NCBI RefSeq assembly: GCF_000002075.1
Contig: NW_004798352.1
Span: forward strand, 50,563 to 72,837
Source: Aplysia californica
Lineage: Eukaryota; Mollusca; Gastropoda; Aplysiida; Aplysiidae
Length of the DNA: 22,275 nucleotides
Direction of reading: 5' to 3'
Position 1 is the stretch's first letter, and the number at the start of each line of letters is the position of its first letter. The position numbers and the translations under genes are program-made. The notes under the pieces are model-generated. The model was not told where the DNA came from. It searched no databases and saw only the letters and a list, made by a program, of their open reading frames with translations. Below are positions 18,506 through 22,275 of the stretch, piece after piece.

Positions 18506-20036
18506 CCCCCCCTCCCTCCCTCTTGCTCTCTCCCTCACACACACACTCTCTCTCTATATCTATCTCTAGATCTAGTCTAGCTAGAGACTAGACTACTAGA
18601 CTATGTAGAAGAGTAGAAGGCGGGGTGATCTTATACTTTAGCACGTTAAATTCTACAATTGAGGACTTCCGAAGCGAGCGACCACTATCAGGCCTGGATC
18701 AAAATTTTATGTCATCAAGATTGGAAATGGCTATTCTCACCCTGGCCCTGGGTGAGAACAGAAATACGATCGACCTCTCACCCCGGGTGAGACTTGCCAC
18801 CGTAGGCTATTCTCACCCGATGTGAAACAAGACCAGTTTTTCCTAATTTCGGAATACTTTCTATCGATGTGGATGATCAAATGGATAAAGGCAAAGAAAA
18901 GATTACGTTATAGCACAAAAGTAAGCTTATTTTACAGACTACAAAGATGCTATGGCTATTTCACTTTTCGAATCGAGCCGAACTATGTGGGTCCCCATTT
19001 TGTTTTGCCCGGAAGTTCTCGCAAGATCTACTCCTCCCCTCTTCTCTCTCTCTGTCTCTTTCTGAATACTGTCTATCGGTGTGGACGATCAAAATGACCA
19101 AAACAAAGTTAAAAAATGATGTTAAAACACAAAAGTAAATTAATTTGGTCGTCTCCATAGATGCTACTGCTATTTAACTTTTCGAATCGAGCCGAACTAC
19201 GCGGGTCGCCATTTTGTTTTGCCCGGAAGTTCTCGTGCTACTCCTCTCTCTCTCTCCCTCTCTCTCAACTGCCCACAGACAAAATTGTACGCTTTTAGAT
19301 CTAGTAGACTAACAGTAGTAATGGAACGTTTGTTCACGGCACAGAATTTTACAATTTTTCTGTTATCACAGTGTAGAATTCTGTGGTTTAGGGTGAACGC
19401 AAAATTGGTTGGCCTAGATCTAGATCTAGGCTATAACGGTGAGCGCGCACCGGGTGAGAATAGCCAAAAGACTCGCCTGCACTATTCTCACCCCGACCCC
19501 GGGACCTACTCACCCGGGGTGAGAATAGAGGTGGCCATCAAGATTACTCAAAGGGAGTGTATACAGACCCGGTAACCGGGAACAAAGTCACAAAGTATAC
19601 AGACCCGGTAGGGGAACTCTTTTGTGATTTCGGAAAGTTTCAGCGCCTTTTGGCTCAGGAAAAGCTTCCAAAATCATGATGGAAGACTGAATACCACAGT
19701 TATACGATCTGTTCATGACAAAATTACGATAGTTTGCACATTTTTAGGCCCAGTTCAAAGTTTTGAAGGTCTGAGTCGGGGGTTAGCACACTTTTTGGGC
19801 TTGGGAATTTAACGTGCTAAACTTAGATCTTTAGTATAGTATAAGATCACGAGGCGGAGTCTAGATTAGTAGATCCAGACTCTAGCCTACAAATAGCAAC
19901 ATGGAAAACAAAAGTTACCTCCATGTGACGATTTCAAGGATAGATACTTCTGTAGGCGTTTCATTGCCCTGTCTCTAATTTTCTTTTCATTAGAGGCAAG
20001 TTTCTGAGCAAAGTGTACTTCGGCGGAGCCTTCCAT
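49..20036 (-). CDS. RRP1: RRP1/Nop52-family ribosomal RNA processing protein (10 exons, RRP1B-like)
   Basis: Ten minus-strand exons (20036-19919, 17281-17199, 15354-15211, 12858-12664, 11075-11011, 5268-5088, 3921-3794, 3299-2090, 1453-1369, 251-57 or 49) join in frame through GT-AG introns whose phases all match. The product is about 803 residues with no internal stop. Residues 1-305 resemble the Nop52 domain: [46 protein letters not shown] and [13 protein letters not shown] match human RRP1/RRP1B blocks as I remember them. Residues 305-708 are a disordered Lys/Ser-rich tail with repeated basic clusters, as in RRP1B. Residues 709-803 carry KVVF and SILK motifs. Family knowledge: nucleolar factor of pre-60S maturation (ITS1 cleavage, 28S pathway); the RRP1B type also recruits PP1. 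The start is taken as MEGSAEV (A at -3, G at +4); an upstream in-frame ATG exists at 20075. The 3' end is uncertain: the last exon either stops at TAA (49-51) or splices at 56/55 to an exon outside the window. Confidence 0.95.
57..251 (-). CDS. RRP1: RRP1 exon 10, C-terminal segment (residues 737-801+)
   Basis: The acceptor is CTCCTCCTCAG. It encodes [20 protein letters not shown], then [10 protein letters not shown], then a Ser/Pro linker and [14 protein letters not shown]. The [14 protein letters not shown] block matches the invertebrate and vertebrate RRP1 C-terminus (human VAFDPEQKPLHGVLK, from memory). At the low end CTG|GTAATT can be read as a donor, giving one more exon left of the window. 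It can also be read through as GGT AAT TAA, giving Gly-Asn-stop at 49-57. Vertebrate proteins end in an -MDFF-like tail that is not seen here, which slightly favours splicing. Confidence 0.88.
297..624 (+). repeat. Older short-repeat body interrupted by copy 1
   Basis: TAAAGAGAAG...ATTGACACAATGATGG (about 299-329) and CAGACAGACA...CACCAGTGGCGCCCTCCACC (about 546-611) match 4061-4181 in the same order. The matching halves are split by the insertion at 354-534. Confidence 0.6.
354..534 (+). repeat. Hairpin-headed short dispersed repeat, copy 1, nested in an older repeat
   Basis: The head TTTTAGTAGAGGTTTTACTG...CTCGCAAC...CATATGAGCGCC starts near 367. The unit is bounded by GGAAAAGTTAAG (about 342-353) and GGAAAAGTAAG (about 535-545). 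Those flanks look like an 11-12 bp target duplication, because copy 4's body reads straight across the same point (GGGAAAAAGCAAGGCAGACA). This suggests a retroposed SINE-like insertion into an older copy of a related repeat. Confidence 0.55.
625..1368. other. Rest of intron 9
   Basis: A CAGA-rich run (677-692), then a GC-richer patch (835-985) with CGCCGGAAGTCC and GCATGCGCAG, which look like ETS and NRF1 sites beside ATGGCGCTGCAG. No open frame there has a recognisable domain. 1000-1368 is AT-rich with nothing identified. Confidence 0.4.
1369..1453 (-). CDS. RRP1: RRP1 exon 9 with KVVF motif (residues 709-736)
   Basis: The acceptor is TTCTTTCAG and the donor GCTAACA|GTAAGT, leaving one base (phase 1). 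It encodes [20 protein letters not shown] and then [12 protein letters not shown] fits the RVxF consensus of PP1 docking and lies where RRP1B has KVTF. The next residues (K, F) come from exon 10 through a split AAG codon. Confidence 0.9.
1505..1682 (-). repeat. tRNA-derived SINE-like repeat
   Basis: On the minus strand the 5' end reads GGTGTAGCAGTTAGACGCTT, then CACAGTCGCTTGGAAGAGGA, like the A-box and anticodon part of a tRNA-derived SINE head. The body (1515-1590) pairs with 16112-16207 read on the opposite strand: GAGGCAGGCTT...CTGTCAGGG-CAACCT-G-CT-AGAG. No B box is clear. The copy is old. Confidence 0.5.
1683..2089. other. Rest of intron 8
   Basis: AT-rich intron sequence between the SINE-like repeat and the exon 8 donor. 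I see nothing else in it. Confidence 0.5.
2090..3299 (-). CDS. RRP1: RRP1 exon 8: large Lys/Ser-rich nucleolar tail (residues 305-708)
   Basis: This 1210-bp exon is open throughout. The acceptor is TTCTTCGCAG and the donor CACAAG|GTGAGC. It starts [17 protein letters not shown], an acidic/aromatic patch, then has many basic clusters ([23 protein letters not shown]) and two copies of KKRKLSS. The rest is Ser/Pro-rich with SP/TP dipeptides that look like phosphorylation sites. Low complexity and the basic clusters point to disorder and nucleolar retention. Length and place match the tail of vertebrate RRP1B. The first-ATG reading (MLIVFLRS...) begins in intron sequence and is not used. Confidence 0.92.
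3300..3685. other. Left part of intron 7
   Basis: AT-rich; holds the exon 8 acceptor tract (TTTTTCTTCGCAG on the minus strand) and nothing else that I recognise. Confidence 0.5.
3686..3746 (+). repeat. Hairpin-headed short dispersed repeat, copy 2
   Basis: TTTTAGTAGAGGTTTTACGG, CACTCGCAACTGCATAAGGT, CAAATGAGCGCC. It ends under 50 bp from the exon 7 splice donor in intron 7. The head folds as a short hairpin: GGC-CTC pairs with GAGCGCC, with one mismatch in this copy. Confidence 0.75.
3794..3921 (-). CDS. RRP1: RRP1 exon 7 (residues 263-304)
   Basis: The acceptor is CTTTCCTCAG. The product runs [20 protein letters not shown] and then [20 protein letters not shown], matching the human FDYEAVANRLFEMASRQSTP...NRKRLYKVI block. 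The donor AACAG|GTTAGA is weaker than GTRAGT but is the one that gives phase 2 and fits exon 8. A second GT at CCTGAG|GTTTTA is a possible alternative but breaks the frame with exon 8. Confidence 0.86.
3980..4190 (+). repeat. Hairpin-headed short dispersed repeat, copy 4 with body
   Basis: A diverged head (GAGAGTTTTATGGCACACAC...AAGCGCCAAAGATT) is followed by the body shared with 297-624: ATTGACACAATGATGGTCAT, CAGACAGACAG, CCAGTAGCACCCTCCAACCA. This copy is the best guide to the undisturbed unit. No pol III boxes are evident. Confidence 0.6.
4731..4754 (+). repeat. (TG)n microsatellite
   Basis: About 12 TG units in intron 6, shortly upstream of the SINE tail at 4803. Confidence 0.9.
4803..4870 (+). 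repeat. SINE 3'-tail fragment (GTAAAGC...GCGCTATATAA type)
   Basis: TGTAAAGCACATTGAGCC, then AAATGCGCTATATAATTGTT, then a TTATTATT run. This tail is widespread in metazoan SINEs and ends in ATT-type repeats. No 5' part is recognisable. Confidence 0.7.
5088..5268 (-). CDS. RRP1: RRP1 exon 6 (residues 202-262)
   Basis: The acceptor is GTTTCCCAG and the donor TTTCAG|GTAATT. It completes a split Lys codon and encodes [19 protein letters not shown] followed by an acidic linker ([25 protein letters not shown]). This fits the end of the Nop52 helical domain and the acidic loop after it in RRP1 proteins. It ends in phase 0. Confidence 0.9.
5781..5858 (+). repeat. SINE 3'-tail fragment
   Basis: GTGTAAAGCGCATAGAGCCT, GCTGTTGAGCAGGGATATGC, GCTATACAAATGCTATC followed by ATTATTATT. 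It is the best preserved of three copies on the plus strand. Confidence 0.75.
5896..5936 (+). repeat. Interrupted (TG)n microsatellite
   Basis: Two TG runs separated by a CTAGTGCG interruption, directly after the SINE tail at 5781-5858. Confidence 0.85.
6159..7215. mobile_element. AGCTGCC-ended TIR element, copy 1, 6-bp duplication
   Basis: A 1057-bp element in intron 5. Its ends are CAAAGCTGCCGCT and AGTGGCAGCTATG, flanked by AACTAC (6153-6158 and 7216-7221). It aligns end to end with 11458-12481. The right part (7060-7200) is GC-richer with ATGCGCAAGC and a perfect AGCGGAATTTCCGCT palindrome. Minus-strand open frames in both copies share a stretch ([13 protein letters not shown]) but the frame is not kept beyond it and no domain is recognisable. 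Confidence 0.85.
6545..6783. mobile_element. Nested MITE-like inverted-repeat unit inside copy 1
   Basis: Arms at 6545-6565 and 6763-6783 are exact complements over 21 bp (GGCACTCCTGTACAATTGCGG) and enclose the same AT-rich, TCTAGATCTAGA-containing core as 11812-12049. GCGATTTC lies directly left of this unit in copy 1 and a few bases right of it in copy 2, a possible 8-bp duplication remnant. Confidence 0.65.
7222..7801. other. Intron 5 between two TIR elements
   Basis: Unassigned sequence with TGACTCAGCAACCC and CTGACTCGGGGTCACG words at 7498-7540. No gene or repeat identified. Confidence 0.4.
7808..9499. mobile_element. CAGGGTGTCCAGCAA-ended transposon (hAT-like), TTAAAA duplication
   Basis: Perfect 15-bp terminal inverted repeats CAGGGTGTCCAGCAA (7808-7822) and complement (9485-9499) bound 1692 bp in intron 5. 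TTAAAA flanks both sides (7802-7807, 9500-9505). Both subterminal zones carry repeats of AATTTACTACC and TTTACGACTTTT. The CAGGG-type end resembles hAT ends, but the exact duplication is 6 bp, not 8, so the superfamily is tentative. It contains a copy of the hairpin-headed short repeat (about 8028-8092). No transposase domain was seen in its open frames. Confidence 0.75.
8028..8092 (+). repeat. Hairpin-headed short dispersed repeat, copy 3
   Basis: TTTAGTTTTAGTAAGG, then TTTTTACGGCGCTCGCAAC, then GTGATATGAGC. It shares this roughly 60-bp head with 356-413, 3686-3742 and 3980-4036. Sequence after the head is not shared. Confidence 0.7.
9506..11010. other. Right part of intron 5
   Basis: Mostly AT-rich. 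A GC-rich island at 10600-10710 and the diverged SINE tail at 10839 are the only notable parts. Open frames of 60-90 codons have no recognisable domains. Confidence 0.4.
10839..10899 (+). repeat. SINE 3'-tail fragment, diverged
   Basis: TTGTAAAGCACATGCAGCTT, GCTGATGAGCAGGGCTATGC, AGTATACAAATTCTG, ending in a T run in place of ATT repeats. Confidence 0.6.
11011..11075 (-). CDS. RRP1: RRP1 exon 5 (residues 181-201)
   Basis: A short 65-bp exon with a T-run then CAG as acceptor and AAGAAA|GTGAGT as donor (phase 2). It encodes [20 protein letters not shown], aligning with human LTADQNLKFIDPFCRIAART. Phase agreement with exons 4 and 6 supports it. Confidence 0.86.
11331..11346 (+). repeat. Poly-C tract
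   Basis: A run of 16 C in intron 4; another of about 18 C lies at 12577-12594, and shorter runs at 17, 4956 and 17650. Such runs are prone to length error in sequencing. Confidence 0.85.
11458..12481. mobile_element. AGCTGCC-ended TIR element, copy 2, 6-bp duplication
   Basis: A 1024-bp element in intron 4 with ends CACAGCTGCCACT and AGTGGCAGCTATG, flanked by GACATC (11452-11457 and 12482-12487). It matches the copy at 6159-7215 over its whole length and in the same orientation. Near the right end is an AGCGGAGTTTCCGCT near-palindrome followed by TAGCGGG. No transposase is seen. The superfamily is unassigned; a 6-bp duplication is unusual for short TIR elements. Confidence 0.85.
11812..12049. 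mobile_element. Nested MITE-like inverted-repeat unit inside copy 2
   Basis: Perfect 29-bp inverted arms, starting GGCACTCCTGTACAATTGCG at 11812-11840 and with the complement at 12021-12049, bound a 238-bp unit. Its core is AT-rich with TCTAGATCTAGA motifs. The same unit is present in copy 1, so it inserted in the common ancestor of the two copies, or it is part of the element. Confidence 0.7.
12664..12858 (-). CDS. RRP1: RRP1 exon 4 (residues 116-180)
   Basis: The acceptor is TTCCCCCCAG and the donor AGCGAG|GTAATA, phase 0, 65 codons. It begins [18 protein letters not shown]. The end, [16 protein letters not shown], corresponds to human VKSHFIEIFLEELTKV. The middle ([12 protein letters not shown]) is the variable loop of the family. 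Confidence 0.92.
12859..13198. other. Left part of intron 3
   Basis: AT-rich intron between exon 4 and the hAT-type element. Nothing identified. Confidence 0.5.
13207..14909. mobile_element. Non-autonomous hAT-type transposon with 8-bp duplication
   Basis: Terminal inverted repeats TAGGCCAGGGCAAGATCGA at 13207-13225 and its exact complement at 14891-14909. CTATTTAG flanks both sides (13199-13206, 14910-14917). An 8-bp duplication plus TAG...GGGCAA-type ends is the hAT pattern. The subterminal zones are rich in TCGATTC/GAATCGA and CTCGAG motifs, probably transposase-binding sites. The longest frame (13766-14101) has no BED finger or hAT dimerisation motif, so the 1703-bp element looks non-autonomous. 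It also holds a 44-bp tandem duplication (14695-14780) and a CA-rich tract (14586-14630). Confidence 0.85.
14695..14780 (+). repeat. 44-bp tandem direct repeat
   Basis: Two adjacent units beginning ACTCGAGGTCTCGATCTTAA and ending in GCAGTGTTCAAG/GCAGTGATCAAG. They are nearly identical, so this is a recent slippage or replication duplication inside the hAT-type element. Confidence 0.85.
15211..15354 (-). CDS. RRP1: RRP1 exon 3 (residues 68-115)
   Basis: The acceptor is TTCTGCAG and the donor TTGATG|GTGAGG, phase 0 on both sides, 48 codons. It starts [16 protein letters not shown] and ends [16 protein letters not shown], matching the REW-GIDRLRLDKFYML block of vertebrate RRP1. Confidence 0.95.
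15355..16044. other. Left part of intron 2
   Basis: AT-rich, with a short TGCCATCA/AAGG repeat at 15470-15520. Nothing else identified. Confidence 0.4.
16045..16207 (+). repeat. Second copy of the SINE-like repeat body
   Basis: The reverse complement of 1515-1620 aligns here: CTAAGCCTAGGTTGGCCCTG, ACAGGCAGTGCCAAAGCCTG, CCTCCTTAGTAAATTACCTA. The tRNA-like head is not clear in this copy. Confidence 0.5.
16224..16995. mobile_element. Dyad-rich TIR element, copy 1 (MULE-like)
   Basis: A 772-bp relative of 18723-19536 in the same orientation, in intron 2. Flanks are TTTAAAAA (16216-16223) and TTTAAAAA (16996-17003), an 8-9 bp duplication in AT-rich DNA. It has the same subterminal CTCACCCCGGGTGAG-type dyads, the same internal 212-bp-period duplication (16347, 16559) and the same tail before GGTGGCC. 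Open frames such as the 63-codon one at 16442-16633 recur in copy 2 only because the DNA is repeated; they lack any recognisable domain. Confidence 0.75.
17199..17281 (-). CDS. RRP1: RRP1 exon 2 (residues 40-67)
   Basis: The acceptor is TTCTTTGCAG and the donor ATTCAG|GTGAAG. The 83 bases complete the split codon and encode [18 protein letters not shown] and then [10 protein letters not shown]. The stretch [17 protein letters not shown] is almost identical to human RRP1 and is the strongest family identifier here. It ends in phase 0. Confidence 0.96.
17468..18359. mobile_element. GGACTCGAGTCC-dyad TIR element with 9-bp duplication
   Basis: An 892-bp element in intron 1 flanked by TTTAAAATT at 17459-17467 and 18360-18368. 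Its left end carries two long palindromes, TATTCGGACTC plus its complement: a perfect 22-mer at 17479-17500 and an 18-mer core at 17514-17531, 13 bp apart. The right end has a half-site and a near-perfect dyad at 18306-18346. The interior has a C-rich run, a GC-rich stretch (17940-18060) and ETS/CRE-like GGAAGTGATGTCA (18268-18280). No transposase is visible. A Mutator-like assignment rests on duplication length alone. Confidence 0.65.
17479..17533. repeat. Pair of long perfect palindromes
   Basis: Two copies of an XhoI-centred dyad (CTCGAG core) with arms TATTCGGACTC are separated by a T-rich spacer (ACCATTTTTTCA). The related array at the element's right end (18306-18346) keeps the spacer in the direct, not inverted, orientation. 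Confidence 0.9.
18466..18561 (+). repeat. Compound (TC)n/(AC)n/C-rich microsatellite
   Basis: Alternating CT, CA and C-rich runs, then CTATATCTATCTCTAGATC. Next comes an imperfect palindromic TAGTCTAGCTAGAGACTA block (18571-18600). Confidence 0.9.
18723..19536. mobile_element. Dyad-rich TIR element, copy 2 (MULE-like, 9-bp duplication)
   Basis: An 814-bp element flanked by ATCAAGATT at 18714-18722 and 19537-19545. The ends are GGAAATGGCTATTCTCACC and GGTGAGAATAGAGGTGGCC; inverted, they share GG followed by TATTCTCACC at the same offset. Near both ends are repeated inverted CTCACCC/GGGTGAG dyads. The middle contains a 212-bp-period tandem duplication (starts at 18852 and 19064). It is nearly the same as the copy at 16224-16995. 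A 9-bp duplication fits Mutator-like elements, but no transposase is present, so the superfamily is inferred. Confidence 0.75.
19557..19610 (+). repeat. Short direct repeat TATACAGACCCGGTA x2
   Basis: The 15-mer occurs twice about 36 bp apart, with ACCCGGTAACCGGG dyad symmetry around the first copy. It lies in the remnant MITE just right of the nested element's duplication. Confidence 0.85.
19919..20036 (-). CDS. RRP1: RRP1 exon 1 (residues 1-39)
   Basis: It encodes [19 protein letters not shown] and continues to KSSHGG. The block FAQKLA-NEK-RDRA--RL-KYL is the N-terminal signature of RRP1 proteins. The donor is GGAG|GTAACT, leaving one base of a split codon (phase 1). The chosen ATG (20036-20034) has context AAGATGG. 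An upstream in-frame ATG (20075-20073) would add 13 residues (MLPFPTIINIVEK) but has a weak context (TCCATGC). Confidence 0.93.
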
Positions 20037-20150
20037 CTTCTCCACGATGTTGATAATGGTAGGAAATGGTAGCATGGACCGGAAGTAGTTTTTCTCACAA
20101 TGTTACAGCGACTTCGATGTTTATTCACGAAGTACGCTTTTCGTTTCGAC
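20037..20150 (-). promoter_or_regulatory. RRP1 5'UTR/core promoter zone with ETS-type site
   Basis: On the plus strand ACCGGAAGT (20078-20086) is a consensus ETS/GABP-type site 42-50 bp upstream of the chosen ATG. In many animal housekeeping and ribosome-biogenesis genes such sites lie at the transcription start. I see no TATA box. The upstream in-frame ATG at 20075 lies next to this motif, so it would lie near or upstream of the cap site if the motif marks the start. This is inference from motif position only. Confidence 0.4.
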
Positions 20151-20174
20151 CCAAATTGTTTCTATCCATACATC

Positions 20175-20940
20175 TACTACTTTCAATTGCTTCTAGATAC
20201 TGTTGTAACAGAAAGTGAACGTAAAGGATTATTGTGGAAAGTAAAGAAAGCAGAATGCACGGTAATATCCCCAAAAAAAGCAGCAACACCTGGATCTAGT
20301 TGTAATCTCATTAGCAAAGGTGAAAAGATAAAACCTGTCCAACAGTTTATATAGCTAGGATATATGATAACATCTGATGCCAAATGTTCCACAGAAATTA
20401 ATAAGACGGAGAATTACAATGGCTAAGGCTAGTTTCAATAAAATGAGACCTATCCTTAAAAATAGGAACATCTCAAGGAACACCAAAATGAAAGTTCTGA
20501 AATGCTCTGTTTTGTCAACCCTTCTACATGGCTGTGAATGCTGGACAATCACTAAAGACAGTGAAAATAAAATAGAAACAACAGAAATGTGATTTCTTAG
20601 GAGACTGCTAGCTAAGAGTATCGTGGTTGGAAAAGAAATCAAATGAGGTAGTTCTTGATGAAGCCCACGTGGAACGCTCAATTTTAAAAACCATCAGGAA
20701 ACGACAAATGCAGTTTTTGGGACACATAGACATTTTTAAAAAAGGTCTTGAATATCTGGCTCTCACTGGCAAAATTGAGGCAGGGGAAGGCCCAGAACAA
20801 AATACTTAGGGAACCTAAACAAATGGGTAACATGGAAAGATCAGGGAAACGTAGCTTTTTTAGAGAGCATCCGAGCAAACGAATGAATGGAGAACCATGG
20901 TCGCCCATGTCTGTCGCAGATCAGGCACTGGATGACGATG
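20175..20940 (+). pseudogene. Decayed LINE reverse transcriptase C-terminal fragment (RTE-like)
   Basis: Plus-strand translation in shifting frames gives, in order: VTESERKGLLWKVKKAECTV, GYMITSDAKCSTEI, RRRITMAKASFNKMRPILKN, LLHGCECWTITKD, FLRRLL, ILKTIRKRQMQFLGHI, LEYLALTGKIE and WRTMVAHVC. This order is typical of the region after the catalytic FADD motif in RTE-like LINE polyproteins. There is a stop where YLGY is expected (TAG near 20352), a TGA in place of Trp (near 20590), a TGA near 20643, and at least two frameshifts. The catalytic part and endonuclease are absent, so the copy is 5'-truncated. The 3' end is GATGACGATGAC, like the short ATG-type tails of RTE elements. It is dead and lies divergently to RRP1, close to its start. 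Confidence 0.85.
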
Positions 20941-20949
20941 ACATCTACT

Positions 20950-22217
20950 ACCAAACCACCGTGAGTTCACTTTTTAGTGGACAAACTTATTACAAGATAT
21001 TGATTTTATAGTGAACACATTTTTTACTCTAGAGGTTCCCAAAACATGCGTTCAATAAGCATAAAGTCGCTATTAGAAAACAATGACAGGCTTTTAAAAG
21101 CGATATTGCCAGAGCTGTTAACTTTTTTTAACCTGTAGAAACCATTGACTTGGATTTTGTTTTAGTATAATTTATTAAGGAATTTTCTAGAATACAGTGT
21201 GCAGGTGTTTGAAAAAAATATTCATCAGTTAAGACAAATTGATATAAGTCATTGTGCCAACGTTGGAGAATCTATGTTCAATAGGAGATAATTAATGTAT
21301 TTGACAATAAGTTACGCCACGAATTTTAGACACACTATAAAGTGGTTTCTTTTCCCTACTACAATAAAACGTCATCTTTGTATCACTTTTTAAAAATTAC
21401 AATGAAGGCCTAGTATTGTTTTTTCTTTCAGTTTTAAAGCCAAAAGTCATCGGGAAGTTTCTCTGGCATACCTAAACTCCTTATTAAAAAACCATTGAAG
21501 TCTACCTGAATTAAACAACTGGGATTTGAAGTCGATTTATGTGCGATTCGACCCTCGTCCTTAACCAAGGAATGTGTTTACGACAATAAGCGGTCTTTAC
21601 ACCAAAAACAATGCTTTTGCGATATTTCTTGGCATTTCTTTTAAAGATTGAAACGCAAAATGGATCGAGTTTGGGTTAATCTATATTTTTGGAAGGCTAA
21701 ACGAAAAGCTACTGGTGTGTTTTATTACGTTTAGAGCTCCAAATATTGACATAATAAAAAATACTAAGCTTACTAGACTCTATTGATAAATTATAAAATT
21801 ATTTATTGTAAAGGATAAATGTCACTTATTTGATGGATCTACATCTTATACTTAAAATTGAGCTGTAGGCTATGCTGTATAGAAATCCAGCATTTTGTCA
21901 TTATGACTTGAAAACAAGCCACTTTTTCATAAAGCAAAAATTTGACATGATACTAAAACCTATTCCATTTCTGAAATCAGCAACCCCAAAGTAACTTGGA
22001 ATAATTAAGTCTTAAACTAATGTCGCAAATAAATGTGTGTTGACCAGTGTAATTATTAGCGCACGGTTTATCCTGAGACAGATGAAATTTTTAAAAACGG
22101 ACACCGAGACCCGCATACAGATGGACAAACGTTCAAGATTGCACTCAGAAACAACTCTGGGTATTGCGCAGTGTATTAAACTATCAGTGCAACACGGCAG
22201 CTCTGCATACTTTTTAT
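20950..22217. other. RRP1 upstream flank without recognised gene
   Basis: AT-rich throughout with no open frame longer than about 60 codons and no repeat family shared with the introns. A slightly GC-richer piece at 22080-22160 is unassigned. Confidence 0.5.
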
Positions 22218-22275
22218 ACTTACCTACCTACCTACCTACCTACCTACCTACCTACCTACCTACCTACCTACCTAC
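22218..22275 (+). repeat. (TACC)n microsatellite running off the window
   Basis: About 14 CTAC/TACC units to the right edge. The true length is unknown. Confidence 0.95.

Larger units (their letters stand above)
18618..19857. mobile_element. MITE with AGGCGG target duplication, interrupted by a dyad-rich element
   Basis: Imperfect terminal inverted repeats lie at 18624-18653 and at 19804-19851: GTGATCTTATACT and TTTAGCACGTTAAATTC occur at the left, and their complements at the right with about 20 extra bases between the two blocks. AGGCGG flanks both sides (18618-18623, 19852-19857). Removing the nested element (18723-19536) leaves about 0.4 kb, a typical MITE size. I cannot assign a superfamily and see no coding capacity. 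Confidence 0.6.

Noticed and set aside
20100-20180. Plus-strand start of a divergent gene (MLQRLRCLFTK...)
   Set aside because: The frame runs straight into LINE reverse transcriptase and stops; the upstream residues resemble nothing known.
22218-22275. (TACC)n as telomere-like repeat
   Set aside because: The unit is not a known telomeric repeat; it is an ordinary tetranucleotide microsatellite.

Overview
The window is animal nuclear DNA: one intron-rich gene on the minus strand, embedded in AT-rich DNA packed with short dispersed repeats, DNA transposons and microsatellites. The gene is an RRP1/Nop52-family rRNA-processing factor, read from about 20036 down to the left edge. Ten exons join in frame with GT-AG introns and give about 803 residues, close to the length of vertebrate RRP1B. 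The repeat content (tRNA-type SINEs, a 3' tail common in metazoan SINEs, RTE-like LINE, many small TIR elements, TCTAGATCTAGA-rich tracts) suggests a marine invertebrate, perhaps a gastropod mollusc. That taxonomic guess is inference and not secure.

Layout, right to left along the gene. 20950-22275 is 5' flank with no gene seen, ending in a (TACC)n microsatellite. 20175-20940 holds a decayed LINE reverse-transcriptase C-terminus on the plus strand, ending about 140 bp from the RRP1 start codon. An ETS-type ACCGGAAGT lies just upstream of the start. Exon 1 (19919-20036), exon 2 (17199-17281), exon 3 (15211-15354), exon 4 (12664-12858), exon 5 (11011-11075) and exon 6 (5088-5268) carry the Nop52 domain. 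Exon 7 (3794-3921) ends it. Exon 8 (2090-3299) is a large Lys/Ser-rich nucleolar tail. Exons 9 (1369-1453) and 10 (57-251) carry a conserved C-terminal segment with a PP1-docking-like KVVF motif.

Every intron long enough for one carries at least one recognisable repeat. Several elements can be delimited to the base by terminal inverted repeats and target-site duplications: two copies of a ~1.04 kb element with 6-bp duplications (introns 4 and 5), a 1.7 kb hAT-type element with an 8-bp duplication (intron 3), a 1.7 kb CAGGGTGTCCAGCAA-ended element (intron 5), two copies of a ~0.8 kb element full of CTCACCC/GGGTGAG dyads with 8-9 bp duplications (introns 1 and 2), and an 0.9 kb element with perfect GGACTCGAGTCC dyads and a 9-bp duplication (intron 1). 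One dyad element sits inside a smaller MITE, which has its own duplication. None of these elements shows a transposase, so all look non-autonomous.

I saw no RNA genes, CRISPR, operons or other host genes. The most unusual material is the pair of dyad-rich element families, which share the same end architecture but have different palindrome cores.
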